In this document: positions 33,017 to 44,879 of the stretch, piece by piece
Position numbering within the stretch: position 1 is the first letter of the stretch
Layout of the letters: each line of letters starts with the position of its first letter
NCBI GenBank assembly: GCA_907165135.1
Contig: OU015569.1
Coordinates: 12,152,501-12,216,500 of the forward strand
DNA from: Oikopleura dioica
Lineage: Eukaryota > Chordata > Appendicularia > Copelata > Oikopleuridae
Direction of reading: 5' to 3'
DNA length: 64,000 nucleotides
Program-made: the position numbers and the translations under genes
The notes under the pieces: generated by a model
What the model saw: only the letters and a program-made list of their open reading frames with translations
Told to the model about the DNA's origin: nothing
Database searches by the model: none

Positions 33017-33250
33017 TTATGATGAGCAGTTTTTTTTTCTGAGCAGCTTTCCTGAGCGTTTGCAAAAAATCTCGACAAGATAGTCCGCCCAGAACTCTTT
33101 AATGTCAATTAAGTCGCACAACTGGCCGAGACATGGCTCGCATCTGTGGATCGGCTTCGGCCCCGCTCGTCTGTGAACTTTGTCGACAGAATCGGTCGCC
33201 CAGTTCTTCGCAATAAATCTCTGCATGTTGTTTTCTCCTCGACACATTTC
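33017..33250 (-). CDS. possible 5' exon of the cyclase-like gene
   Basis: An open reading segment with normal amino-acid mix; in one frame it gives ILSRFFANAQESCSEK, which would precede the DFIKEKIASLQ part and matches the spacing of cyclase N-termini. A second frame (KEFWADYLVEIFCKRSGK) is equally open. I could not find a consistent donor, so this is tentative. Confidence 0.25.
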   Translation of the reverse strand, partial: EMCRGENNMQRFIAKNWATDSVDKVHRRAGPKPIHRCEPCLGQLCDLIDIKEFWADYLVEIFCKRSGKLLRKKNCSS

Positions 33251-33359
33251 TGCGACTTTTTCAATGAGTTAATCCTTTTCCTTTTGCTATCAAAACAATC
33301 AATTGCCAATTTTTGTTTTATTTCAATAAGGAAAAAAATGTTGATGAAAATGGCTTTCT

Positions 33360-34035
33360 GAGCTGAGCCAGCGGAGTTCTTGGCTCAGTTCAATTTTTGA
33401 CCTAGACTCAGCTAGCTCAGCTCAGCTCATTCAAGAAAAAAAGGCTCAGCTCAATTCTGGGCTTTAGAACCTGAGTCAGCGTCTTCAAAATTCTCAAATG
33501 AAAAGCTGCGTCAAAAACTGACTCATGCTTTTTACACAGGTTGCCAAGATCAGGCTCAGTTTCTACGACGGCTCAGCTCAGCAATTTTAAGGTTGAGCTC
33601 AGCTCAGCTCAGCTCAGCCAGCAAACTCATCTCGGCTTGACTCTTTCTGCTCAGCCAGCCAGCCAGCCAGCCAGCCAGCTCAGCTACGCTCAGCCAGCCA
33701 GCTCAGCTCGGCTTGACTCATCTCTGCTCAGCTCAGCCAGCCAGCTCAGCTCGGCTTGGCTCATCTCTGCTCAGCTCAGCCAGGCAGCTCAGCTCAGCCA
33801 GCCAGCTCAGCTAAGCTCAGCCAGCCAGCCAGCTCAGCTCAGCTCAGCTCAGCTCATCTCTGCTCAGCTCAGCCAGCTCAGCTCGGCTTGCCTCATCTCT
33901 GCTCAGCTCAGCCAGCCAGCTCAGCTCAGCTCAGCTCAGTTCAGCTCAGCTCAGCTCAGCTCAGCTCGGCTTGGCTCATCTCTGCCGATCTCAGCTCAGC
34001 TCAGCTACAGGTTGCTCTGCTCAGCTCATCTTATA
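33360..34035. repeat. TCAGC/GCCA pentamer satellite with a short MITE-A (33460-33556)
   Basis: Nearly pure GCTCAGCTCAGCTCAGCC and CCAGCCAGCCAGCCAGCC arrays in 33585-34025. It yields long Ser/Ala/Gln/Leu reading frames in all plus-strand phases, which are artefacts of the 5-nt unit. Confidence 0.85.
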
Positions 34036-34718
34036 TTCTAAAAACTGAGTATTTTAATAGTACTATTCTGAGAAAATAGAAATGTATCGTAGCATGTATG
34101 CTGAATGTTCGCGCATTGAACTGGGCCGAAATGCAAGATTGATAAACGCTGTGAATTTTAATTTCAATTTTCACCTTCCATTTATCATTCAGGACTTGAA
34201 GGACAAAAGCAAGCGGAAAGACCACTTCCCTAAAAATAAAACAAAAAGAAAAAAAAAACGGAAAATTGAAAAATCCAATTTTTTATAAGAAAAAAGAGAC
34301 TTCCACCCTGTTTTCTTCAAAAAGACGAAGAAAATTCTTGAAGAGAGAGATAAGAACTTGTAAGTAAAGAAGAAAAAAGTGCAGTAGCTGGAAGAGATAA
34401 TAAACTCCTCTGTGGGACGGATTTTGGGCCTAAAATAAGACGATGCTCTGAGTACGGGCGAAATTCCGCTGCTCCGGAAAGCACAGCTTGTTAGCTTTTT
34501 TTTCTGACCGGGGAAAATTGCGATTATCTGGGAAGCCAAGAGTTAAATTTTTTTTTTCTTGAGACCGAGGCTAAATTTTGCTTTGAAAATATTTTTGAAC
34601 TGACTCAGCTGTGGACAAATTGAGCTAAGTTTTTTTTTATTTCGCAAACAAACTGAGCTGGGCTAAGCTAGCTGAGCCAGCTCAAACAAATATCGAACTA
34701 AGCTCAACTAGAGCCCCC
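34036..34718. other. gene-free stretch
   Basis: AT-rich and low-complexity (A-runs near 34240 and 34540), then a decayed AGCTGAG block at 34600-34715. No coding signature is seen. Confidence 0.45.
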
Positions 34719-34932
34719 TGGTCTCGACAACCTGAGTAGAAATCCTGAGTCAGGATCTGAAGTTCTTCTTTTCATTTCAGCGCCTTCAGACCCTGACTCA
34801 GGTTTTCTACTCAGGTTGCCGAGCCCAGTTCTCCCGATAACCTGAGTAGAAAATATGAGTCAGGATCTGAAGATCTAAAGCCGCGTTGGTTCTTTCAGAC
34901 CCTGACTCAGGTTTTCTACTCAGGATGCCATC
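34719..34932. repeat. two short MITE-A copies in tandem
   Basis: Each is almost only the two arms: CCTGAGTAGAAATCCTGAG with its complement at 34783-34830, and a second unit to 34930. Confidence 0.7.
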
Positions 34933-35186
34933 TGTTGATTATTTCTTTTGCTCCAGTAGCTGCGCCTTTTTTTCAATGCAAGCGTGGTTCAATCGAATCG
35001 GGGATCTTGCTTATTTTTAAAATTCTTGATTATTGAATATTTTGCATAATGAATCTGGCTGCTCGGGGCAGGGTAATTGAGTGATTCCATTTTCAGCCGT
35101 CTGAAAAGTGACTTCTCAACTCCACAAATTGGCCGCTTAACCGAATCGCCAAAAGCGAAAAAGAAAGAAAGCAAAAATTAGAGAAA

Positions 35187-35330
35187 ATGCTCGACCTTCT
35201 CATTTTCGTCGCGCTGGAGGCCCCAAACGTCCAGAACTTTGAAAACAAAATGATAGGCCAGTTTTCTACAATTATTTTAATTTTCATAAGAGAATTCGAA
35301 AAAGGATTCGAAGAGGCTAGCGGCTTTCTT
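35187..35330 (+). CDS. possible exon, short hydrophobic ORF
   Basis: ATG-initiated frame MLDLLIFVALEAPNVQ with a hydrophobic segment FSTIILIFI and a charged end EFEKGFEEASG, running into a MITE-A at about 35333. It could be a 5' exon of the synaptotagmin-like gene downstream, but no junction can be demonstrated. Confidence 0.25.
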
Positions 35331-35332
35331 GC

Positions 35333-35740
35333 TAGGCTCAGCAACCTGTGTAGAAAACCTGAGTCAGGTTTTGAAAGAGCTTAAATCAAAAGCCGCAGAG
35401 CGGCTTTTCGAAAAACGAAGCGACAAAGCAATTTTTTCAAAAAACTATTTGCGGCTTTGCTTTTCAAAAAAGCCGCCACGCGGCTAGTTATTTTAACTCT
35501 TTCAAAACCTGACTCAGGTTTTTACTCAGTTGCGTAGGAAAACCTGATCTAGGAAAACCTGAGTCAGGTTATGATAGAGCTTAAATCGAAAGCCGCAGGG
35601 CGGCTTTTCAAAAAACGAAGCCGCAAAAAAAAAAATTAAAAATGATATTTGCGGCTTGTTTTTTCAAAAAGCAGCTGCGCGGCTATATTTAAGCTCTCTC
35701 AGAGACCTGACACAGGCTTTCTACACAGGTTGCTGAGCCT
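35333..35740. repeat. two full MITE-A copies
   Basis: 35333-35530 (AGGCTCAGCAACCTGTG, GCCGCAGAGCGGC) and 35545-35738 (GGTTGCTGAGCCTG end). Both have the CCTGAGTCAGGTT and AACCTGACTCAGG pair, although the second is decayed. Confidence 0.75.
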
Positions 35741-35866
35741 GTAAAATAACTAGCTATCTGGTTTGTTACTTTTTCATAAATTATAAAACGCGCTTTGAAG
35801 AAAAAGTATTGCGGCCGCCTCGGCGAATAAACGAGAGAAATTACTGTAAGTGACAGTACAAAACAG

Positions 35867-38800
35867 TAGAAAACTGGAAAAAGACTCGAATCTGACGCTG
35901 ACTCTGGCTCTTGGCGGCGCGTGCTTTGTCGTCGTTGTTGTTATCATAGGAAATGGTTGAGCCAGCGGAACTCCCAAAATTAACATAGTGACACCCTTAA
36001 TTTATTTTAATTTCAGAAAATTGCTTTTTCAATCAAATTTTCTTCTGAAATAAGATTTTAGACGCCCTTTTTGATCTATCGCGAATCGACCCTTGATTGC
36101 TTCTTTAGTCGTTATCTTAGTGATACCCTTATTTGAAAGACCGCGGAAAGTTAAAGTGATCAGACCCGAAAGTCGTCCTCGGGGCCCGTTAATTTGCAAG
36201 TATTTAAAAATGCATAATTCCATTATATTTTGTCGATGGCGGCGACTTATCTCGCTCAGCAGAGCTAATTTGGCCAAACAAGCTCAGAGAAATGGATTCT
36301 GCCAACCTGCTGACAAAGTGGTTAGAACTAAATCTTAATTAATAAGGCACAGTTACGGTAATGCTCTCCCAGTTCTTTTGCGTTCGCTTTTCGGCTTCTC
36401 AGTGGAAAAAAATGAGAGATAAATTGACATTTTAGCGCGTCAAAAATTGTTAATTTTTAATGTCTCCTCGTTCAGTATAGCAGTATGGAGCGATATGGAG
36501 CAAAAATGACCAATTTTTCGGCGAAAAAATCAACAAAATCGTAAACCTCTTACTAATATTAGCCATCAAGAATTATGATTTTTATTTTGATTCTTCGCTC
36601 AAATATAACATAGTGACACCCTTATTTATTTGTTCCTCTGAAAGCTGAAATTTCAAATTTGTAAGATTTTTTTTTGACTTCGATTCCAGTTCTGATGCCA
36701 AAAATAAGGGTATTCCTATGAAAAATCTCGATATCGACCTGTACACCCTTAATATCTAGAAAATAATTCAGGCTGAAATAACAATAGATAAAAGTAGCAC
36801 AGTTGAACCTTGTTCTGGTCTCGACAACCTGTGTAGCAAACCTGAGTCAGGATCTGGAAGATCTCCAATCGGCTTTTCATTGGATATCTTCCAGATCCTG
36901 ACTCAGGTTTTCTACACAGGTTGCCGAGCCCAGACCTTGTCAGGGAAAAGCACTAAAAACCTGGGCGGAGTACGGCAAACCAGGCTCAGCGCTTCTTTCT
37001 CAAACTTCGAATTTCGCCAATTCCGGGATGAAATTTCCACTTTTGCGGCGAAACTCAGGTAACCAAACTTTCAACAAGCGCTGGTTCAAAATCAATTCTA
37101 GCTGCAGCTTCGGTCTCGAGCAAGGAAGAAAACCGCAAGTTCCTGGAAGAGACGTTTGATATCCAGCAAGAAGAGGACGATCTGGAACAAGGAGCAGCAG
37201 TGGCGCAATTTGATAAAAGGAAAATTTGAGAGATTATTTTGTAATTCTTAAATTCTGTACAAGCTTTGATTTGGGGCTAAGATGAGATAACGCTATTCGA
37301 AAATTTTGTAGCTTACGTTGAAAATCAATTCGGCGGCAACGTGAATTTTTGCGATTTTTTGAAAAAAAGTTGTTAAAATTTCGACAAAATTTGCGAGGCG
37401 AAGCGACATATTGAAAGCGACAAATTGAAGTTTCGTCGCAAATTTTGGCGACCAATTTCAACCAATCAAAAGACGGTATTTGGGTATACCAGCCGGCAGG
37501 CAGCCAATCAGATGTCGACAAAAAAAACTACAGTTTTTTGTCGCCAAAAAATTAGCGACATAAATTTTCACGAATTTTTTTGTCGCAATTTTTTGTCGCA
37601 GTTTTTTTCGCTTTTTACCGCTTCTTTTTTATCAAATTTTTTATTTTTAAAATTTCCACGCAAAATTTGTCGCGATATTTTTCGCTTCTCGTCGCTTTTG
37701 CCAGTTAAATGCAGCGAAATATACAAATAATCAAATTTGAAACAGACCGTCGTCTGCGTGCTCGGAGCAAGAATGCGATTACGAGTCCGACGGCGACCAC
37801 GAACATCTGATCGCTCACATCGCGCGCAACAGGTGAACAGAAATAAAAACGCAGCGCTTTTAACGGAGATAAATAGTCGCATCTCCCAAGAGGCGCATTT
37901 TCGCAGAGGATTTTTTTCTTCACTTTTCAGTCGTTTTCTTCTTTCTTTGAAAAAGAATGTCGGCTTTTTTCGGAATTCATTCGCCCTCCGAAAGAGCCAA
38001 TTTTACGAAATGGTTCAGTACGACGCTGCAGAGATTTTCAACACTCGCCGCAGAAAAACCGACCGCTCGATTGAGCATTTCGCCGCGAAATGAAAGGTTT
38101 GTTTTTTCTTGTTGTTTTTTGAATTGAGGGGAAAATGAGCGCTAGAATGCTTTAAAAACACAAAAGGTTATTTTTTTAAAGATTGTTTTTCAACAACGTA
38201 TGATCGGCAACCTGTGTAGAAAACCTGAGTCAGGGTCCTGAAAGAGCTTCAAGAAATAACGCGGCTTTTATTGAAGCTCTTTCCCCTGACTCAGGTTGCC
38301 GAGTCTTGATTAAGTATTCTCAATACTTTTTGGTATTTTCACATAATTAAGGGTGTAGTCCTGGTTATTTCAAATTTGAAATTGGAGAGGAAAGAAAAGA
38401 TAAATAAGGGTTTCATCGCACAAAAATTGTCAGGATTCCTGACTCAGGAAAGAAAATGAAATCAATACAGTATTGAGTCAGGAATCCTGACATTTTTTGT
38501 GTAATGAAACCCTTATTTATCTTAAATTTCGTCCCCAATCGTAAATTGGAACTAACGACGAGTACACCCTTAATTTTGTGAAAATACCTTGTAAATTCAT
38601 TTTTTATCCAAACATCTACTGTTTTCTGCCGAGGTTTTGGGAACAGTAATTAAGGCAGGAAAAATGCATATTTCTGTACTTAAGAGGCCGCCAGTGGTAA
38701 ACTTCTTGGCGTCAATAATTGTCAATAATTCAAATGCGCTCTCTTCTCATTTGTGCAGCCCTTTCTATCTCTCCACATTGCTACATGTTGAAATCGATTT

Positions 38801-41397
38801 TTATCACGAAAACAATTTATTACTATTTCTGAATTAACTCTTCTTCAGAAAACACTCCCAAAAGAACAAAACAGAGGAGGAACAAGAGGAAGAAGAAGAA
38901 GCTTCCGAAGACGAGCAAAGTCTTCTCAAATCGACAAATAATCAAAATCAAGTACTTTTTATTTTTTTATAAATTAGAGGATTGAGAGAAGAGACATCAA
39001 TAATCGTCTCTTTTCTGAGTGACACCCTTATTTTATTTCACCAATCGAAAGTCAAAAGCTTACTGGAGTTTCTCTGAACGCTAGAATTTCAAATTTTAAC
39101 AGTTTTCTTCAGAAAAATTTCCCCAAAATCTGCCAATTTAGCAGATTCTAGCGCCAATTTTATAGAAAAACGTCCCGATTTCTTCACTGATTCATATTTT
39201 TTCTCAAGAGAAAAGAAAATGCTTTGTTTGAGCGAGAAAAATAAGGGATGGTGTCTGGAACCGACAAAAAATTTCGACAAATTTTGCGTGGGCGGCTACT
39301 CGGTTGCTGATTGGCCGGTTTGCCGAATCCAGGCTTCTGATTAGTTGAAAATTTCCACGTAAAATTTGTCGAAATATTTTTGTCGGTTCCAGTCACCTCC
39401 CCAAAAATAAGGGTGTCATTATGCTATTTTCATCATTTATATGCGGAATATAATATAATATAATATAATATAATATAATATAATATAATATAATATAATA
39501 TAACATAATATAATATAATATAATATAATATAATAGTGAAAATCGTATTTTCAATTGTTCTATTTATTGATTACAATCAACCTTTTTTATCAGGGAGTGA
39601 AGGAAGGACACGAGGGAGCCCGGAAAGAAGAGAATGTTCAAGAGCTAGGTATGAGAAGCAAAACGGGCTTGGTGCCAGATTTCTAAATTTTTTATCAGAA
39701 AGATCGCTCGAAGAAGATGTGCCAGAGCCGAACCCGGACTACCAGCCGGCCTACGATACAATAGGTACTTTTTGCTTTTTGAAAACAGTAATCAAACTCG
39801 CCAAAGAGAAGCCTTGGCCTTGGAATATTTCGGAGAATCAAGCAGAAAGCGGGGAAAAAAACGAAGTCAAGAGCAAAAACGACGTTTCTTCGGCGACCCT
39901 GCCAATGTCGAAGGAACCTGCCAACGCGACGCCTAAAAAGACATCAAGGAAAGAAGCGACAAATTCAAGCTTGAAATTTCGCAAAAGAGAATTAAAAAAT
40001 GAAGCTTGAAAAAAGGTTCAAAATCTGATTTCGCACTGCGGCTCGATCGACATTGGACTTGAATACAATCCGAGCAACAGGAGAATTACTGTCACGATTC
40101 TAGAGTGCAATGACTTGCCAAATCAAGACAGAGGAGTCGCGCCAATTATACAGGTCAGTTTCTCCTTTTCAAAAAATCGTTTGATTTAAACTTCAAGTCC
40201 TAACCCTAACCTTACTCTAACCCTAACCCTACCTTCAGGTCCGAATCGAAATGTTTCCCAGCAAAAGAAAGTACAAAACAAAAGTTCAACACGTGGACAA
40301 TCCAAAATTCAACGAATGCTTCAAAGTCTCCAGAATCCCGCCTGAGGATGTCGAACAAATGGGTTGCCGAATTAGGTAGGAAATATTCTTAAAATATATT
40401 TTCAACCCTTTTTTCTTCAGACTTTACGGAATTGGCAAAGTCCGAGATCGACTGGTTGGCGAAGCGTTGTTGCACTTTTCCGATGTGAATTTGCTTCAAC
40501 AAAAACAACTGACTGGTTTGTCCTTAAAAAATTGAGAGATGCCAAGAAGTGGCTAAGTCGAGTTCTGAAGAGCCCTAATGAAAAGCCGCGGAGAATTTAA
40601 AAAAGACTTTGCGACTTTTCATTTAAGCTCTTCAGAACCTGACTCAGGCTCTCTCCATAGGTTGCCGAGCCAAATATTCTCTTTTCAGTGACTTTGGAAA
40701 TGGAACCACGAGCTTCGGTAAACAGAAATGTCCTCGGCGGAGACGGAACCGCAGCTGGAAATACGACGGATTCTGGCTCAAGTTTGGCCAGTTTTACGTG
40801 GGTTTTATTTTTTAGCGGGTTTTTGTAATTTTGATTAGGCACGGGAGCCAGGCGGAACTGTTGTTTGGACTTTCTTATTCGCCACTTACAGGTTTGCTTG
40901 TACCATTGAGCAGTTATTGGATGAATTAAGGGCGTCTCTCGGTTGAGTTGTTGAAAGGATCGCACTTCCGAAACTTGACTTCTCAAAAAGCGCCGGATAC
41001 ATTTGTTACCCTCACACTTCTCGACGGAAACTGCAAGGTACGATCACTGTAACAACAATCGGCTACGTTTTTCCAGGAAGTAACGCGTTCGAAATCGACG
41101 ATTCGAAAAGCACAGCCCAATCCCGTTTACAAAGAGTCCTTCTTTTTCCAAGTGGCGCTTTCGCAGCTCTCTCAAATTACAGTCCTGATTTCCGTCTTTT
41201 CGAGAAAAGGTAGGTCTCTTTATTGAAAATGGATATTTACGATAATCGAAGGAATGGCGGGAAGAAAGAAGGAAATGATCGGATGGATCAGCTTAGGCGC
41301 CAATTCTAGCGCGCAGGACGAAGCCGACCACTGGGAAGAAATGCGACGCTCGCTCAACACTCAAGTCTGTCGATGGCACACTTTGATTGAAAGCTAG
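35867..41397 (+). CDS. SYT14/16-like: synaptotagmin 14/16-like protein with two C2 domains
   Basis: Exons: 35867-35955, 36951-37058, 37102-37219, 37746-37832, 38849-38951, 39594-39648, 39699-39764, 39789 to about 39913, 40016-40153, 40239-40375, 40421-40515, 40689-40797, 40839-40891, 40931-41037, 41077-41209 and 41252-41397 (TAG). Exon 1 encodes a membrane segment (LALGGACFVVVVVIIGN). An acidic linker follows, then C2A (GSIDIGLEYNPSNRRITV) and C2B (TGRLSVELLKGSHFRNL, QPNPVYKESFFFQVAL). The C-terminus, KKEMIGWISLGANSS then QVCRWHTLIES, is diagnostic for SYT14/16. Family members lack full calcium-ligand sets, and few Asp ligands are visible here. Intron 37220-37745 starts AG|GA; 39914-40015 probably does too. 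The first exon or exons upstream are missing. Confidence 0.85.
35990..36935. repeat. MITE-C fragments and a MITE-A in intron 1 of the synaptotagmin-like gene
   Basis: CATAGTGACACCCTTAATTT at 35986 and ATAGTGACACCCTTATTT at 36608 with related ends near 36120 and 36705. A 115-bp MITE-A at 36818-36934 is flanked by ACCTTGTT and ACCTTGTC (8 bp, one mismatch). No gene is seen in 36135-36600. Confidence 0.65.
37360..37690. repeat. diverged MITE-B-like inverted repeat in an AG|GA intron
   Basis: Multiple TTTGTCGC/GCGACAAA words, paired CCAATCA boxes at 37460 and 37504, and TTTCCACGCAAAATTTGTCG near 37650. Confidence 0.55.
38205..38590. repeat. MITE-A followed by a 255-bp perfect-arm foldback
   Basis: 38205-38312 is a short MITE-A. 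38335-38590 folds back on itself: GTATTTTCACA and TTAAGGGTGTA, then GATAAATAAGGGTTTCAT, then AATTGTCAGGATTCCTGACTC pair with the complementary right half. Confidence 0.8.
39005..39425. repeat. MITE-C enclosing MITE-B
   Basis: GAGTGACACCCTTATTTTAT at 39018 and AAAAATAAGGGTGTCATT at 39405 enclose 39248-39402, a MITE-B with GTGTCTGGAACCGACAAAAA ends. Confidence 0.75.
39447..39534. repeat. (AATAT)n microsatellite
   Basis: About 17 units of the pentamer AATAT, with one C substitution near 39503, in an intron of the synaptotagmin-like gene. Confidence 0.95.
40545..40672. repeat. degenerate MITE-A in an intron
   Basis: AAGTGGCTAAGTCGAG start, AAAAGCCGCGGAG stem and GAACCTGACTCAGG to GGTTGCCGAGCC right end. 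Confidence 0.65.
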
Positions 41398-41576
41398 AAC
41401 CGAAAATAAAAACAAATGACCCTTCGCTAACTTTGAATATTGAAAGCAAATAGAAATAAGAACATTTTTAAAATTACAAACAAATATATATTTATGGCAG
41501 ATAATACATTCAAAGCGATATGAACACTATCTTTCGATTGTACAGGGGTAACATAAGATGCTTTCTGATTTTTTGT

Positions 41577-44520
41577 CTAGCAATCGGGATCATCATCTTC
41601 GCAATCAGCTGCTGCGATTTGCCGGAGATTGTGCTCAAAAACAATGGCACTCATTCTGTAGTTATTGGTGACCATTGATCCTAAATCAGACCACACGCCG
41701 TCGTAATACATGAAGATCTTGTCATTGATGACTGAGTTGAAAGTACCGGTAGTTAATCCGTCAACATCTCCGCCGAAAGAAAACACTCGATCTCCGCCGA
41801 TTGTGGCGGAGGTCATGCCCTTCACTCCGACGATCAAGTCTGTTGTCGGGACGAAGCCGGTTTCGGAAGTGAATATCTCTGCAGACTTTGTGTAACTGTA
41901 ACCCCCAAAAGCAAGAAGACCGTCACGATAGCTTGCAATAGACGCATCTCTGCGGTTGGTAATACTTTTGTAAAGGGATGTTTCAACCTCGCTTCCATCG
42001 AATGTATCGCAGCGTCTGAAATTTGATAATTTTGAAAATTTCCCATTTTGGGAGTTCGAGAAGCAAATGTAAGCTCTTTCATCTCCATCTGCGTGGACAA
42101 GAGTTCGAACTTCCGGACCGTAGACTGCGCGTTGTGTCTTAAAGATAGTTAAATTTAAGTGAAGCCATAAATTTCCAATCAATACCTTGAGTTTAATCGG
42201 CAGTTCTTCCATCTCGCATCCATTTACGGAATAGATTGCATAGGGAGCCTTGTAACCTCCGAAAACGTAATATTGTCCATTGACCTTTCCAAGTTGCGCA
42301 GCATAGAGACGACCCATGTTTCCATCGTCCACTGGTGGCGGCGTACGGAAGTCGAGATGCACTTGAGTTCCATCGCTAAAATCATGTTTAGACTCATTCT
42401 TTTTAGATTAAACGCGAAATTTGGACTATATCTGTACCTGAAAAAAGTAGTAGCAATTCGTTCAAGCCATCCACCTTCGAGTCCATATGTATCATCGATT
42501 TGGGTGAAGGCGCCAGCAGAGTCGCTTGTTGTCTCAATGAGTCCACATTCGTCGGCCATGCTGAACGGAAAGAGAAGAGGTCGGGTCATATCTCTGGTGT
42601 CTCCGACGTCTCCAACGACTCGTCCTTTGCTCAGGCTCTCTCCGTCCCAGTCAAATCGTTGGATGTGGCCGCTCACTTCTCCGGAAGAGACGATTATGCT
42701 TGCAACATTTCCATGCGGCGTCGACGGAAACTTTTTGAAGGAAAAATTTTTGACGCGGTATTCTTGAGCTGCATTGTACCACGGATCGCCCACCCAGACG
42801 TTAAGAGATCGATCGATCTCAATATCGGCGGTGTTTTGATCGAATTCGGCAATGAGGACGCCGTCTTTGAAGAGTTTAGATGTTGTCTTCGTGCTATCAG
42901 TTTCGTGGGGACTTTGAGAGTATTTGAAGGTTGACCATCGTTGCATTTCAGAGTTGTCAATATCGCTTACCTAAATATCATATTTAAAATATGTTAAGTT
43001 CATTTTTTAAGTATCAAAACAAGATCATGTCTGAATTATTCGTATATTCCTACCATTTGCTTTGCGTAGAAGGTGGGGAGAATTGAAAGCGATTGCACTG
43101 CGTTCATCTGAATCTGATATTGCTTGCTCTTGCCTCTATTCAGCCACATTCCAAAGAACCGATCGCCAAATTCGCCCTCACGACCTCCCGTTCCCATTCG
43201 GAAGATTTGAAAGTATTGACCGTTGACAGCGGTGGCGTAGGGGAACCAAACGTCGACGGTCACTTCGAAGTTGATCGTTGGCTCTTCAACCGTGGCAATG
43301 AGATTGTCCTTGCTTGGGACAATTGGACAGCTATCGACGAATGTTTGGCAGTTGTCGAATCCGTCGCATGGGTCGTAGCATTGAGGACGCGCGGGCATCA
43401 CATGCCTCGGGCACGAATTCCAGACATGAATGGTTTCGTCGAATCTGCATGAAAAATCGACGGGGTCAGGGAATCCGCAAGGAACATCGTTCCATAAGAG
43501 ATCGCTGTTGCTGGCAGTTGCGACGCAGTTTTCATCTCCGCCGGCGTTATTGGGCTCACCTTTACGCCACTTGAAGAAAGTAGCCTCTTCGCCGGTTCTG
43601 GTCATCCACCCGCTGGCAAGTTTGCTGTCTCGTACGAGACCGATCATTTGCCTGGTTGAAACTTGCGAGTTGAATTCGTCCAGCTCCTTTTTGTCGTTGA
43701 AAAATGGAAGACTGCCGCCTGCCAAGTTGCAGTAGGCCTGAGCGTCCACGAACTCGGTCTCGCCGTAAGGAGCTTTTTTGAAGGTAAGGCACGTTTTCTC
43801 GTAGAGTTGGCCACTCTCGCAAGCTGCGTGGTACTTGTTGTTGCAATCTGTTGGGCCCTCGTTCGTACCGGCCATGCTTCCGGTTCCATTATTGATGAGT
43901 TTGTGCCACGAGTTCTGGTACCAGCACTCGCCTTCATTTGCTTTCCATGAGTCGAACCAGACGAATTTGTTGGTGAACTCGCTTCTCTTGATGCCCCATT
44001 GCTGGCCAGAGTTCTTCGGGTTGGCGAGCCACATGTCATTGGTAAAACAGTAGGCTCGAGCTTGATCGAAAGTCATCACGTCTTCGGAGAGGTGAAAGGC
44101 TACGTCTTGGTCGCGGTTGATTTTTCGCTTGGCGATCTTGAAGATGTCACTCAGAGCTTCCACTATCGAGTCGAATGTCGCTAGATCCTCGATGCAAGCG
44201 TATGACTGAATCCAACGATCAATAAGATCGGTGAAAACCGCGATGTTCGTGGCTGGACTCGCTCTTCTATCAAAAGAGCCTTCGTCAAAAGTGACCGGTT
44301 CATAGGTCGGGCTCGTGACGACGGAGTCACACTCGCCGCTGCTTTGATAGAAGTTGACGACCTCCCGGACACGATCGTATTTTTTGCTGAACTTTTGAGC
44401 CCCTTTCTTGTAAATTGTATCGCGAATTTGATGCGCGAAAATATCAGTCTCTCTCCAAAAGTCGAGGAAGTCGGCTTCGCCTGAGCCGACAAAAATTGCT
44501 AAAAGCGGTGAGGTTCTCAT
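41577..44520 (-). CDS. secreted two-CTLD, LamG-like and kelch-like matrix protein
   Basis: Exons: 44520-43054, 42970-42438, 42375-42186 and 42137-41577 (TAG); all GT-AG and in phase; 916 aa. The start MRTSPLLAIFVGSG is only weakly signal-like. CTLD 1 at about 155-255 (FTNDMWLANP, ECWYQNSWH) and CTLD 2 at about 258-370 (CNLAGGSLPFFND, KWRKGEPNNAGGDENC, WNDVPC). The second has the EPN and WND calcium/sugar motifs. Residues about 400-570 form a LamG/concanavalin-like sandwich (FRMGTGGREGEFGDRF, DIEIDRSLNVWVG). Residues 600-900 hold FGG-centred repeats (YYVFGGYKA, LLAFGGYSY, VFSFGGDVD) like kelch blades. It ends DCEDDDPDC. Likely an extracellular lectin. Confidence 0.8.
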
Positions 44521-44879
44521 TTTCTCTCTTTTTTTCTAGTTCTCTGGCATTCAGTTCGCTAGAATGAGTACATTTTTCGTTTAGACGCTTCGTTAAATAG
44601 GGCGTTTGGCGCTTGTTGGTGATGTCATGTTTTTATCAAATTAATCAAGGCGGAGTTTTAATTCAAAACTTCCAACTTCCCAAAACAAGCTGGAATTATG
44701 GGCAAGACACGATGTCAAAATAATCCTCGCCACAATAGACGGTTCCATTCCTAGCCACCGTAATTAATTTGTTAGAAGGCCTGGCACAAAAATTTATTTT
44801 CGGAAAGATTAGAAGCAAAATCGTAAGAATCTGATGCAAAGAAATTTATTGAAAGAAAGTTGGATTGGGAGACGATGTC
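44521..44879. other. promoter/spacer between two secreted-protein genes
   Basis: Only 359 bp separate the stop of the upstream gene (44880) and the start at 44520, both on the minus strand. A purine leader precedes the ATG (AGAAAAAAAGAGAGAAA). No other feature. Confidence 0.4.

Noticed and set aside
33541-34041. Long plus-strand reading frames rich in Ser, Ala, Gln and Leu
   Set aside because: They arise from the TCAGC pentamer satellite, which is open in several frames; no splice context or non-repetitive protein sequence.
34189-34539. Minus-strand frame with Phe/Ser/Lys-rich sequence
   Set aside because: Low-complexity AT-rich translation without splice sites or similarity.
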